Shown piece by piece: positions 7,970 to 16,307 of a stretch of 43,061 nt of DNA. Under the pieces are notes generated by a model that made no database searches, was not told where the DNA came from, and saw nothing but the letters and a program-made list of their open reading frames with translations. Positions within the stretch are counted from its first letter, which is position 1. Every line of letters starts with the position of its first letter. Location: contig CACXFS010000063.1 of assembly GCA_902766885.1 (NCBI GenBank), forward strand, positions 1 through 43,061. The letters are read 5' to 3'. The position numbers were made by a program, and so were the translations under genes. Source of the DNA: an uncultured Ruminococcus sp. (GTDB taxonomy: Bacteria > Bacillota > Clostridia > Oscillospirales > Acutalibacteraceae).

Positions 7970-8206
7970 ATGAGTAAAAAGTCAGATAAAAAACACGAAC
8001 AATATCCCATTGAGCTTCCGTCACGCAACAGCGAAACAAAGCGTTCGCCGATTATTGACGTTGTTAACAACGAAACCTATCCGCTTGAATTCGGCAACTC
8101 ACGTCATCAAAGCGGCGTTCACATTGACTCGTTCAACAGCGTTGCCGAGGTTGTCGCTACCGAAATAGAACCTGATACGGCAGGGCAAACCACTCACGGA
8201 CAGTAA
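7970..8206 (+). CDS. Small hydrophilic protein, unrecognised
   Basis: From the ATG at 7970 this encodes 78 residues, Ser/Glu/His-rich, with no membrane segment or known motif. The AGGTGG ribosome site 8 nt upstream is good but is completely buried in a 14-bp hairpin. The 3' end overlaps the convergent YdcF-like gene by 50 bp, which lowers confidence. The frame is open with ordinary composition, so I keep it as a probable gene, possibly one expressed only when the hairpin is opened. Confidence 0.45.
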   Translation: MSKKSDKKHEQYPIELPSRNSETKRSPIIDVVNNETYPLEFGNSRHQSGVHIDSFNSVAEVVATEIEPDTAGQTTHGQ

Positions 8207-8936
8207 AAACGGGAAGATAGAGAATTGAAGTGTCGGAGTTCACCGCTCCGACATTTTCTTCTATTCCGAGCTGATTCATAATTATACGCACCCTGAGCTG
8301 GTGATAAAAGTCGGTTGCAATCGCAAGGTCGGAGTTAAGATTGTTGTCCTCTATCACCTGCAACGAATTTTTGATATTTTCTGTGGTGTTGGTGGACTTG
8401 TCCTCCATATAAAGTCTGTTTTCGTCAATTCCACGCTTTGTTAAAGTATCGTACATACACTGAGCCTCGCTTGTCGGCTCGTCACTTCCCTGTCCGCCAG
8501 AAAGCACTGCGTTTGCACTCTCGTGTTCTTCAAGATACCTCTGCGCTCCGCCTATTCTTCCGCTTAAAACAGCCGACGGCCCCCAAGGCTTTACCTGTGC
8601 GCCGAGCACAACTACCGTTGCATTTTCCGTAGGAGTCTGCAACGCCGCCCACGTCATAAGCGACGTTACAACCGTGCCGTAAACTGCAAATATAATAAAG
8701 CAGACGTTTACAAAACGGTAGAGAAATTTTGTGAATTTATGACGGCAGAAAAATTTTCTTATAGCCCTGTGAATCGGTGCAACGCTCACGCAGAAAATCC
8801 ACACGCAGAGCGCCGTTCCCGTAATATTTCCGATATTTATTATTCCCTGTCCCATAGGTGCAACCAAAAAAGCCGCAAGAATTACTGCAAGTATTGCAAA
8901 GATACTGCGTATAATGGTAAAGATAATTTTTTTCAT
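8157..8936 (-). CDS. YdcF/SanA-like membrane protein (DUF218)
   Basis: This 259-residue protein has three or four N-terminal membrane helices (about 5-30, 36-55, 70-95) followed by an extracytoplasmic DUF218 domain. The domain signatures are VVVLGAQVKPWGPSAVLSGRI (near 107), VLSGGQGSDEPTSEA (near 142) and ATDFYHQLR (near 206). The acidic and His residues in these blocks are the presumed active-site residues of the family. Family members are linked to cell-envelope barrier functions (SanA, vancomycin exclusion); the exact reaction is not established. The ATG has an AAAGGAG site. Its 3' end overlaps the small convergent gene at 7970-8206. Confidence 0.85.
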   Translation of the reverse strand: MKKIIFTIIRSIFAILAVILAAFLVAPMGQGIINIGNITGTALCVWIFCVSVAPIHRAIRKFFCRHKFTKFLYRFVNVCFIIFAVYGTVVTSLMTWAALQTPTENATVVVLGAQVKPWGPSAVLSGRIGGAQRYLEEHESANAVLSGGQGSDEPTSEAQCMYDTLTKRGIDENRLYMEDKSTNTTENIKNSLQVIEDNNLNSDLAIATDFYHQLRVRIIMNQLGIEENVGAVNSDTSILYLPVFTVREWFALPYQVLFR

Positions 8937-9034
8937 AGGCTTTCTCCTTTCAACAATAGTGTTTTCATCTAATAATAACTTGATTTTATTCTACCATACA
9001 TAACCAATGATTTCCACACTTTTGTCGGATATTG

Positions 9035-9063
9035 TTGCATTTTATTTTTAATGGTGGTATCAT
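9035..9063 (+). promoter_or_regulatory. Promoter of the feo operon
   Basis: TTGCAT (9035-9040), 17-nt spacer, TATCAT (9058-9063). The palindromic operator begins 3 nt after the -10, so a bound repressor would cover the transcription start. Confidence 0.55.
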
Positions 9064-9065
9064 AT

Positions 9066-9083
9066 AGTTAGATTAAACTAACT
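9066..9083 (+). promoter_or_regulatory. Palindromic operator, probably for a DtxR/IdeR-type iron repressor
   Basis: AGTTAGATTAAACTAACT is an 18-bp dyad with a single mismatched pair. Its TTAG...CTAA shape matches DtxR/IdeR/MntR-family boxes more closely than an A/T-rich Fur 19-mer. Its place between the -10 and the feoA SD fits iron-dependent repression. The regulator is inferred. Confidence 0.55.
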
Positions 9084-9101
9084 TTATAAAGAGGTAATTT
9101 T

Positions 9102-9326
9102 ATGAAAACTCTTGACGATTTAAAGCTCGGTCAGACAGGCGTTGTTTCACGCCTTGGCTCGTCGGGCGCACTTCGCAGGCGTATAATTGATATGGGAATC
9201 ACACCGGGAGCTACGGTGAAAAAGCTGAAAACTGCACCGTTCGGCGACCCGATTGTCATAATTGTGAGAGGGTATGAGCTCAGCCTGCGTGTAAGCGAAG
9301 CAAAAGAAATTTTCCTTGAGGATTGA
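9102..9326 (+). CDS. feoA: Ferrous iron transport protein A
   Basis: This 74-residue cytoplasmic SH3-like protein assists FeoB. The family pattern is plain: LDDLKLGQTGVV, LRRRIIDMGITPGATV, then GDPIVIIVRGYELSLR. GAGG lies 7 nt before the ATG. The stop at 9326 is 5 nt before the feoB ATG, so the two are translated together. Confidence 0.93.
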   Translation: MKTLDDLKLGQTGVVSRLGSSGALRRRIIDMGITPGATVKKLKTAPFGDPIVIIVRGYELSLRVSEAKEIFLED

Positions 9327-9331
9327 TATAT

Positions 9332-11368
9332 ATGGAAAGTAATCAGGATAAAAACAAAACGATTAACGTTGTGCTTGCCGGCAACCCGAACTGCGGCAAG
9401 ACAACGCTTTTTAACCAGCTTACGGGGAGCAAACAGTACGTCGGCAACTGGCCGGGCGTTACTGTTGAAAAAAAGTCGGGCAAGGTGAAAAACTCGCTCG
9501 GTCGGGATATTGAGGTTGTTGATTTGCCGGGAATTTACTCGCTTTCGCCCTACACGCCCGAGGAGATTGTAACACGAAACTGCCTTTTGAACGACGACCC
9601 CGACGTTATAATCGACATAATCGACGCAACGAATCTTGAGCGCAATCTCTACCTCACAACTCAGCTTGCAGAGCTTGCAAGGCCGATTGTAATTGCGCTG
9701 AATATGTGCGATTTGCTCGAAAAAAACGGCGACAAAATCGACATTCCTTTTCTTGAAAAACAGCTTGGAATACCGATTGTGCCGATTTCGGCAAGCAAAA
9801 ATACGGGTATCGATAAGCTTGTAGAAAAGGTAGCAGAACTTTACGACAATGGAAAATATGTTCCCGTAAAGAACATTTATTCTTACGAGGTTGACAGAAT
9901 CCTGCGTGAAATTGAGGATGCACTTGAGGACATAAAGCAGCACAGCTACCACAGAAAACGCTGGACGGCTGTAAAGCTTTTTGAGGGCGACAAGGTAACG
10001 TGGAATCACTACAACTTTACCGACAAGCAGAAGGAGCACATCAACCTGCACGTTGACGAAATTCACACCTCAAAAAATGTTGACCGTGAGATGATTATTG
10101 CCGACGAACGGTACAAATACATATGCTCGATTACGCAAAAGGCGGTTACACGAAAACGGCCTGCCGACTATTTAAGCGTATCGGACAAAATCGACAAGGT
10201 TGTCACAAACAGATTTTTTGCACTGCCGTTCTTCCTGCTCGTTATGCTTATGGTATTTGCAGTCACCTTCGGCACCCCCGGAACGCTTTTGCGTGACGGC
10301 GCAACTTACCTTATAACCGATGTGCTTGGCGGAGGACTTGAGTCACTCCTCGTTTCGGTGAACGCATCGGCATGGGCGCAAAGCCTTGTTATTGACGGAA
10401 TAATCGCAGGCGTCGGCTCGGTAATCTCATTCTTGCCGCAGATTATGCTGTTGTTTACCCTGTTGTCCCTGCTTGAGGACAGCGGATATATGTCACGAGC
10501 GGCGTTTATTATGGATAAACTTTTGCGGTACATAGGACTTTCGGGCAGAGCGTTTGTGCCTATGCTTATGGGCTTTGGCTGTACCGTTCCCGCAGTGCTT
10601 GCAACAAGAACGCTTGAAAATCAAAAGGACAAACGGCTTACAATCTTAATCACGCCGTTTATGTCCTGCTCGGCAAAAATGCCCGTTTATCTGCTGTTTA
10701 TCTCGTACTTTTTCCCAGACTGCGGGCCGCTTGTTATTTTCGGAATTTACATTCTCGGAATGGTCGTTGCTGTGCTTACGGCTCTGCTGTTTAAAAACAC
10801 AATCTTAAAGGGAAAAAATGCACCGTTTGTTATGGAGCTTCCGCCCTATCGTATGCCCTCGCCAAAGAGCCTCTGGCTTCACGTCTGGGACAGACTCAAG
10901 GACTTCCTCGTAAGAGCAGGAACCGTGCTTTTGGGAGCGTCAATTCTTATCTGGTTCTTGCAAAGTTTCAACTTCTCAATGCAAATGGTTTCACCTGACG
11001 AAAGTATGCTCGCCTCAATCGGCAAGTTCATCGCACCCGTATTTTCAATCTGCGGCTTTGGCGACTGGAGAGCTTCTGTATCGCTCGTTACGGGCATTGC
11101 CGCAAAGGAAAGCGTTGCATCAACTCTTGCTGTGCTCTACCCCGGAGCAAGCCTTGCAAGCGCATTTACTCCGCTTTCGGCTTTCTCGTTCCTCGTTTTC
11201 GTTCTGCTCTACACACCGTGCGTTGCGGCACTTTCGGCAATTCACAAGGAAATGGGCAGTGCAAAATGGACGGCTGTAACGGTTGTTTATCAGATTTTCG
11301 TTGCGTGGCTTGCATCTGCGCTCGTTTACCAGATTGGCACACTTATTATGAACATAGGAATGATGTAA
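9332..11368 (+). CDS. feoB: Ferrous iron transporter FeoB
   Basis: FeoB takes up Fe2+ across the membrane. It is 678 residues from the ATG at 9332, chosen because GAGG (9318-9321) is 10 nt upstream; the TTG at 9323 is too close to that site. The N-terminal G domain shows G1 GNPNCGKTTL (17-26), G3 DLPGIYS, G4 NMCD and G5 SASK. A helical GDI-like linker follows, then the membrane domain with two Gate motifs (SFLPQIMLLFTLLSLLEDSGYMSR and SFLVFVLLYTPCVAAL regions) and the conserved GFGCTVPA Cys-containing segment. All elements for an active transporter are present. Confidence 0.95.
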   Translation: MESNQDKNKTINVVLAGNPNCGKTTLFNQLTGSKQYVGNWPGVTVEKKSGKVKNSLGRDIEVVDLPGIYSLSPYTPEEIVTRNCLLNDDPDVIIDIIDATNLERNLYLTTQLAELARPIVIALNMCDLLEKNGDKIDIPFLEKQLGIPIVPISASKNTGIDKLVEKVAELYDNGKYVPVKNIYSYEVDRILREIEDALEDIKQHSYHRKRWTAVKLFEGDKVTWNHYNFTDKQKEHINLHVDEIHTSKNVDREMIIADERYKYICSITQKAVTRKRPADYLSVSDKIDKVVTNRFFALPFFLLVMLMVFAVTFGTPGTLLRDGATYLITDVLGGGLESLLVSVNASAWAQSLVIDGIIAGVGSVISFLPQIMLLFTLLSLLEDSGYMSRAAFIMDKLLRYIGLSGRAFVPMLMGFGCTVPAVLATRTLENQKDKRLTILITPFMSCSAKMPVYLLFISYFFPDCGPLVIFGIYILGMVVAVLTALLFKNTILKGKNAPFVMELPPYRMPSPKSLWLHVWDRLKDFLVRAGTVLLGASILIWFLQSFNFSMQMVSPDESMLASIGKFIAPVFSICGFGDWRASVSLVTGIAAKESVASTLAVLYPGASLASAFTPLSAFSFLVFVLLYTPCVAALSAIHKEMGSAKWTAVTVVYQIFVAWLASALVYQIGTLIMNIGMM

Positions 11369-11539
11369 ATGATTTTCGGAATTCCGATTGCCGACATAAT
11401 TATCGGCATAATTGCAGTGCTCCTTGTGGGGCTTTGCATATACTCAATTTTCAGAAAAAAGAAAAAGTGCTGCACAAAATGCAGTGGTTGTCCGTACTCG
11501 GGCAAGTGCGGCAGTCACTGCGATTTCGGTGAAAAGTAA
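11369..11539 (+). CDS. FeoB-associated Cys-rich membrane protein
   Basis: This is a 56-residue protein: an N-terminal hydrophobic helix (about residues 5-28), a basic stretch (RKKKK), then a cysteine cluster (CCTKCSGCPYSGKCGSHC) with six Cys and one His. It belongs to the small FeoB-associated Cys-rich family found after feoB in Clostridia, a likely counterpart of FeoC. The Cys cluster could bind iron or an Fe-S cluster near the transporter; that is inference. The ATG starts on the base after the feoB stop codon. Confidence 0.88.
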   Translation: MIFGIPIADIIIGIIAVLLVGLCIYSIFRKKKKCCTKCSGCPYSGKCGSHCDFGEK

Positions 11540-11561
11540 AGTTACAAATCAGGTGGATTTT

Positions 11562-12191
11562 ATGAAAATAATCACAAAGAGATTTATTCCTTCTTTGCTT
11601 TGCATAGTTACTTTATCCGCTGTTTTGTGCGGATGCGGTGAAAGCAGTTCAGTTACCGAAAATCCTATATCAAAAGCTAAAGAAACTATCAGCGTACAAA
11701 CGACGCTGGATCTTTCAGCCGAGCCTTTTATAGCTGACAGCTCTGAGTACAATATTGACCTTACGGCAGAATATAACGAAGATGAAAACACCGTTGACAC
11801 AACCCTCACAAACAACACGGGCGACCTGTATATTTTTCAGGACAGTACGCATTACTTTTACAAGCAAAACGGCGACAGCTGGGAAGATGTAACATTCATC
11901 TACGAGGATAGGTATTCAAGTGAGGCTATCTCACCGAAGAAAGGTGAAAATATTTACACCTATTCATTTTATGCATATCCTTACGCAAGAGCGCTCAGTT
12001 CAATTGATGTAAGTCAGGCGAAAAAAACAAAGTATTTTACTCCCGGAAATTATAAAGTCGCTGTTAAAGTAAGCGTTTGCGAGCCGTTGGAATATGATGA
12101 AATAAACAACGACGGCAAGACGGAAACAATTCCTCTTTATGACAAAAACTTAGTTACGTTTCTGAAAGAGGCTTATTTTACGGTTGAATAA
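11562..12191 (+). CDS. Putative lipoprotein with Ig-like domain
   Basis: From the ATG at 11562 (AGGTGG 5-6 nt upstream) this encodes 209 residues. Residues 1-22 are a lipoprotein signal peptide ending in a lipobox (LCGC, then GESSS), so the protein should be anchored on the outer face of the membrane. The rest looks like one all-beta domain with DLTAEYNEDENTVDTTLTN near the start and a YKVAVKVSV-type final strand. It resembles Clostridial Ig-like extracellular domains of unknown function. It follows the feo operon by 22 nt but need not be linked to iron. A terminator follows. Confidence 0.75.
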   Translation: MKIITKRFIPSLLCIVTLSAVLCGCGESSSVTENPISKAKETISVQTTLDLSAEPFIADSSEYNIDLTAEYNEDENTVDTTLTNNTGDLYIFQDSTHYFYKQNGDSWEDVTFIYEDRYSSEAISPKKGENIYTYSFYAYPYARALSSIDVSQAKKTKYFTPGNYKVAVKVSVCEPLEYDEINNDGKTETIPLYDKNLVTFLKEAYFTVE

Positions 12192-12205
12192 ATACATAAA
12201 AAATT

Positions 12206-12247
12206 ACGGCTGTTTCACCCTTTGGTAAAACAGCCGTTTTGTTATTT
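12206..12247 (+). terminator. Terminator after the lipoprotein gene
   Basis: ACGGCTGTTT and AAACAGCCGT form a perfect 10-bp stem, followed by TTTGTTATTTT. The minus-strand reading also has T-rich flank and may end the hydrogenase transcript. Confidence 0.8.
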
Positions 12248-12261
12248 TACTTACGTAATAA

Positions 12262-13806
12262 TTATGTGTTATCGTTCTTGTAGTCGAACTCGTGGTACAT
12301 ATTTTCAAGCGTTGAAAGTGCACTGATAAACGGTGTTTCAACCGAGCCTTCAAAGGTAGTTTCCTTCTTGCTCTTGAGCACTTCCATAGCCGACTTGTCG
12401 GGAACATTGATTGTACCTGCGCCTGCAACGCAGCCGCCGGGGCAAGCCATTCCCTCAAGCAGATAGCCGTCGTACTTTCCTGCCTTTGCCATTCTCAACA
12501 GCTTTGCACACTCGTCAAGTCCCTGTGCGTTGGCAACCTTTACCTCACGTTCGGGGTCGAGCTTTGAAATAGCGTTTACAACTGCCTTTGCAACGCCGCC
12601 GCTTACTGCAAAACCTCTGCCGTCGGCACTTGAGAATGAAAGCTTTTCATCATCCTCGGAAAGTGTTGCAAAATCAACCTCTTTAGCCGAGAACATACCT
12701 GCTACTTCTTCAAAGGTGAGTACAAAGTCGATATCGCTTCGGATACTTCTGCGGCTTGCTTCAAGCTTTTTTGCGGCGCAAGGTCCGATAAACACTACCT
12801 TACAACCGGGATTCTGTTTTTTTGTAAGTCTGCCCGTAAGCACCATGGGTGTGAGCGCCATTGAAATATTTGATGCAATTGTCGGGAAGTTCTTTTTAGC
12901 CATCATACTCCACGCAGGACAGCACGAAGTAGCCATAAACGGCTGTTTTGCGGGAACCTCCTCCATAAAGTCCTTTGCCTCCTCAACAGTACAAAGGTCT
13001 GCGCCGACTGCAACCTCGACAACGTCTGCAAAACCGAGAGCCTTGAAAGCGTTGCGGATTTTGTTTGACGGAAGTCCGGCAAACTGACCTGCAACAGCAG
13101 GAGCAACAGCCGCATAAACGGGAGTATCGCTCTGAATAGCCTTAATTGTCTGGAAAATCTGGCTTTTGTCAACAATTGCGCTGAAAGGACAGCTTACAAG
13201 GCACATACCGCAGGAAACGCACTTATCGTAGTCAATTTCTGCTCTACCGTGCTCGTCGCTGTGGATAGCCTTCATTCCGCAGGCGGCGGCACATGGACGC
13301 TCCTGCTTGATAATAGCGTTATACGGGCAGGCGCTTTTGCACTTTCCGCACTTGATACATTTTTCATCGTCAATTACCGACTTGCCATGCTGAATAGAAA
13401 TTGCGCCCTTTGGGCAGACCTCGGTGCAGGGGTGTTCAAGACAGCCCTGACAGCCGTCGCTGACAAACACACGCTTTTCGGGGCAGCTGTGGCAGGCAAA
13501 TTTTATGATATTGATGAGCGGAGGAGCGTAGAATTTTTCGTCAACCATACTTTCCTCAACGCCTGTTGAAATGGGAGCCTGCTCCGAAGCGGAAAGCAGA
13601 GGAAGTCCCATTGCAAGACGGAGTCTTTCGCCTACGATTGCTCTTTCAAGGAAGATGCTCTCACGATATGTAGAAATCTCGCCCGGGATAATCTTGTAGG
13701 GCAATGTTTCAAACTTTGAATAGTCGCCGCCCTCATATGCAAAGCGAGCAACTTCGGTGAATATCTGGTGGCGGATTTTTGTTTTTGACGAATAAAGTCC
13801 TCTCAT
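12262..13806 (-). CDS. Monomeric [FeFe] hydrogenase
   Basis: From the ATG at 13806 this is 514 residues. Longer in-frame starts exist (13815, 13863), but the promoter places the RNA start at about 13861 and AAAGG lies 9 nt before 13806. Residues 105-131 hold an unusual Cys-rich segment (CHSC, CQGC). It is followed by two [4Fe-4S] ferredoxin motifs (CIKCGKCKSACP near 150-161, CVSCGMCLVSCP near 196-207). The H-cluster motifs are complete: TSCCPAW (293-299), GPCAAKK (341-347) and MACPGGC (453-459). These supply all four cysteine ligands. The GPC form of the second motif points to the group B-type enzymes common in Clostridia. It should exchange electrons between ferredoxin and protons/H2, or sense H2. 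No HydEFG maturases are in the window. Confidence 0.9.
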   Translation of the reverse strand: MRGLYSSKTKIRHQIFTEVARFAYEGGDYSKFETLPYKIIPGEISTYRESIFLERAIVGERLRLAMGLPLLSASEQAPISTGVEESMVDEKFYAPPLINIIKFACHSCPEKRVFVSDGCQGCLEHPCTEVCPKGAISIQHGKSVIDDEKCIKCGKCKSACPYNAIIKQERPCAAACGMKAIHSDEHGRAEIDYDKCVSCGMCLVSCPFSAIVDKSQIFQTIKAIQSDTPVYAAVAPAVAGQFAGLPSNKIRNAFKALGFADVVEVAVGADLCTVEEAKDFMEEVPAKQPFMATSCCPAWSMMAKKNFPTIASNISMALTPMVLTGRLTKKQNPGCKVVFIGPCAAKKLEASRRSIRSDIDFVLTFEEVAGMFSAKEVDFATLSEDDEKLSFSSADGRGFAVSGGVAKAVVNAISKLDPEREVKVANAQGLDECAKLLRMAKAGKYDGYLLEGMACPGGCVAGAGTINVPDKSAMEVLKSKKETTFEGSVETPFISALSTLENMYHEFDYKNDNT

Positions 13807-13868
13807 CGTACTCATCCTTTCGCTGTATTTAATCTTTGTGGATTTTTTAACAATCTTGTTCATATAAG

Positions 13869-13897
13869 ATTATACAACAGCTTTTTGTCAAATTCAA
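13869..13897 (-). promoter_or_regulatory. Promoter of the hydrogenase gene
   Basis: TTGAAT (13892-13897), 17-nt spacer and perfect TATAAT (13869-13874) on the minus strand. The start point would fall near 13861, which excludes the longest open-frame start as a normal initiation site. Confidence 0.6.
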
Positions 13898-14059
13898 CAG
13901 ATATTTTGCCCCCGTTTTAAAATTCACACCTTATTCTAAAACTATTATGACAAGCCGCTATATTTGTTGTCTTTTCACAAATATAAATGGCTGAAATTAG
14001 CGGTTGTGACAATAAAAGTAAAGCAAAAATAATACAGCTACCGATTTTTGTTAACCAAA

Positions 14060-14509
14060 CTAAATCTTAAGTGTCTTTTCAATGAGCTGAATTGTTGTGT
14101 TAAAATTTGAGTGTGCCGCCAAAACAAAAGCTGCGTTGGCAACCAAAAATATAATAATCGGAACAAATATTTTTGTCATATCAAAAATTGCAAAGCATAT
14201 CGTAAGCAACAGAATAACAAAATAAAAAAGCAAAATAAAAATCAGAGTTTCGTGAGATAATCTAAGCTTTGCAACTATTTCGGCGTTGCCGTCATTTGTA
14301 TCCCGAAAATTGCCCTCTGCAACCGTTCTGAAAACCTCTCTCGGACCGCTTAAAGCAATTTTAATCTTAAACCCGTTATCGGTAATTGTTCCGATAAAAT
14401 CGTAATTCTTTTTGTCGCCGCAATACGGATATGTGTTTTCTTTTAAAAGCTGTCTGGCGAAATGTGATGATGATTTAAAATTTAAAACCAACATTTTACT
14501 GTAGAGCAT
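14060..14509 (-). CDS. Small membrane protein, unrecognised
   Basis: This is a 149-residue protein with a soluble N-terminal part (residues 1-85) and two adjacent membrane helices (about 89-110 and 114-134), followed by a short tail. I see no known domain. GGAG precedes the ATG at 14509. It stands alone between the hydrogenase and the zinc-ribbon gene; nothing nearby suggests a role. Confidence 0.65.
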   Translation of the reverse strand: MLYSKMLVLNFKSSSHFARQLLKENTYPYCGDKKNYDFIGTITDNGFKIKIALSGPREVFRTVAEGNFRDTNDGNAEIVAKLRLSHETLIFILLFYFVILLLTICFAIFDMTKIFVPIIIFLVANAAFVLAAHSNFNTTIQLIEKTLKI

Positions 14510-14700
14510 AATTATCTCTCCTCAAGAAAGGCAATTAATATTTCACACTCGTTTTTATTTATCATAATTTGATTTTAGCATACGCATATATTGCCGTCAA
14601 GATTTATACTAATTCATAATAGAAATTAGACCGCAAAGATTGGCTGCTTTTTATTAGGTATTAGTATTATAATGATTACTTGAATTAAAAAGATTATATG

Positions 14701-14729
14701 TTGACTTTTGCAATAAATTGTTCTATTAT
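14701..14729 (+). promoter_or_regulatory. Promoter of the zinc-ribbon gene
   Basis: TTGACT (14701-14706), 17-nt spacer, TATTAT (14724-14729), about 40 nt before the AAGGAG site of the next gene. Confidence 0.55.
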
Positions 14730-14775
14730 ATACTTGAAATGTAATATTCATATTAACACAATAAGGAGTGATTTT

Positions 14776-15762
14776 ATGAAATGTCCCAACTGCGGTTATA
14801 ACTGCGACGACAAATACTGCGCAATGTGTGGCACAAAAATGCCGGAACAGCCGGTGAATACAAATCCGAATCCATATGAAAACTCACCCGTGAGCAATAA
14901 TCATTTTCAGCCCGATAACACAAATCAGCCGAATAATGCTGACTTTAATGCTGACTTTAATGCAGACTTTGGCAATACAAATCCATACAATCAGCCTCAA
15001 GCGCCGGAAAATAATACAAATACATACAAACAACCACAAATGCCTATAAACAATACAAATTCGTATCAGAATGATTTTCAAGGCGGTGCTCCGAATATGC
15101 CGCAGGGCGGAATGCCTGTTCCTCCTGCATATCCTGCACCCCCTCAGTACAGCAATGCACCGAAAAAGAAAAGCAAGGCTCTTCCGATTGTAATAACCTG
15201 CCTTATTGCCGCTGTCATTGTGGCAGGCGCAGTTATCAGCGTTTATTCAGCCTGCACATATAATCAGTCAATCATCACCGATTTGTTCGGGGATAATTCG
15301 GATAATTACGATGACTACTACATTGACGACGAATACTATCCCGATACAGAATATATAGAGGACGTTGAAACTCACAAAATCGGCGAAACAAAGGAACTTC
15401 CCGACTGCAAGGTCACGCTTTCAAAAGTTGAAAAAGACAAGTCGGCAGAAGAAAACAAAACAGGCAACAGCCGTACAAAATTTGTATTTGAGATTGAAAA
15501 CACAACCGATGAATATATCACGCTTACCTATGTATATTGCGACGCAACGGATGCCGACAGTAACACTTCGCTCTACTGGCTGTCGAACAATCTTCAAAAC
15601 GACGATATCTATTCCGACTATATTGTCCTTGAACCGAACGAAAAGAAAGAGATTATCTTTGAATATTCCGTACCGAATGACGTTGATAAAATCTGGCTTG
15701 ATTTAAGCTTTTACGGTAACGGAAATGAATACGACTACAACGGAACTTTTGTAGCCGAATAA
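14776..15762 (+). CDS. Zinc-ribbon, single-pass membrane protein
   Basis: This 328-residue protein starts at the ATG 14776 with AAGGAG 7 nt upstream. An N-terminal zinc ribbon (Cys3, 6, 15, 18) is followed by a long Asn/Pro/Gln-rich linker (25-130), one membrane helix (about 136-160), an acidic Asp/Tyr-rich stretch (170-200) and a C-terminal beta domain (about 205-325). That domain resembles the DUF4352/DUF5067-type extracellular domains. The linker contains a small tandem repeat (three DFNA units). The zinc ribbon should be cytoplasmic and the beta domain outside. Proteins of this layout are common in Clostridia but have no established function that I know of. Confidence 0.75.
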   Translation: MKCPNCGYNCDDKYCAMCGTKMPEQPVNTNPNPYENSPVSNNHFQPDNTNQPNNADFNADFNADFGNTNPYNQPQAPENNTNTYKQPQMPINNTNSYQNDFQGGAPNMPQGGMPVPPAYPAPPQYSNAPKKKSKALPIVITCLIAAVIVAGAVISVYSACTYNQSIITDLFGDNSDNYDDYYIDDEYYPDTEYIEDVETHKIGETKELPDCKVTLSKVEKDKSAEENKTGNSRTKFVFEIENTTDEYITLTYVYCDATDADSNTSLYWLSNNLQNDDIYSDYIVLEPNEKKEIIFEYSVPNDVDKIWLDLSFYGNGNEYDYNGTFVAE

Positions 15763-15778
15763 CCATATAACAAAAATT

Positions 15779-15823
15779 TAAACCGCAGAGTGCTCTGATT
15801 AACGCACCCTGCGGTTTTTATTT
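15779..15823. terminator. Bidirectional terminator between convergent genes
   Basis: ACCGCAG-AGTGC and GCAC-CCTGCGGT form a long stem with T runs on both sides. It closes the zinc-ribbon gene on the plus strand and the phage-like operon on the minus strand. Confidence 0.75.
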
Positions 15824-15830
15824 GTAAATT

Positions 15831-16307
15831 TTATTCCGAAAAATTGATTTCTATAGTCAGATGCAGAGGAAATTCAAGGTTTATCCTCTCTGTTACAATC
15901 TTTTTCTGCTCCTGCGAAAGCGTATCGTTTATGTTGACCGTCAGCTTAAAGCTTGTCGGTTGCTCGACAAACGAAAAATCCGTCAGGCCGCAGCTCCTCA
16001 GAATATCTGAAAAAGCGTCGGGAGTACATTTTCCGCCCATATACTGCTCCTGCAATTCGAGCATTTCTCTTCGTTTTTCGGTTGAATACTCCGCTCGCTC
16101 CTTACCGAGGAATTTTTCTCTGCGCACAATGCCGTAATCCTCTGCCGTTTCGATAAAATACTCCTTTGTCATAGCGTCGAGATTTTCAAAAAGGCTGTCA
16201 ATTCCTTCGGCACAGGCAGTAAGCTCCTTTGAAATATTTGAGTTTTCGTCAATGCTGTAAATTCCGACAGAATTCAGCTTTTCTTTCATTGAATCGTAAC
16301 TGCTCAT
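15831..16307 (-). CDS. Putative phage tail protein (DUF2313/YmfQ, XkdU-like)
   Basis: This 158-residue protein is the last gene of the phage-like operon. Its position directly after baseplate J and its pattern (LTACAEGIDSLFENLD early, QEQYMGGKCTPDAFSDILRSCG in the middle, beta-rich C-terminus) match the DUF2313/YmfQ family. These proteins are baseplate wedge parts like gpI of P2. In phages a tail fibre gene normally follows; here a terminator does. The start codon overlaps the baseplate J stop by one base. Confidence 0.75.
   Translation of the reverse strand: MSSYDSMKEKLNSVGIYSIDENSNISKELTACAEGIDSLFENLDAMTKEYFIETAEDYGIVRREKFLGKERAEYSTEKRREMLELQEQYMGGKCTPDAFSDILRSCGLTDFSFVEQPTSFKLTVNINDTLSQEQKKIVTERINLEFPLHLTIEINFSE

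Noticed and set aside
9131-10066. 311-codon open frame antisense to feoA/feoB
   Set aside because: It is a shadow of the feoB codon pattern. No SD, and feoB is complete and certain on the other strand.
12530-13087. 185-codon open frame antisense to the hydrogenase
   Set aside because: Low-complexity Ser/Ala-rich translation typical of the complementary strand of a real gene.
13807-13863. N-terminal extension of the hydrogenase to 13863
   Set aside because: The promoter puts the RNA start at about 13861, and the only SD fits the ATG at 13806.
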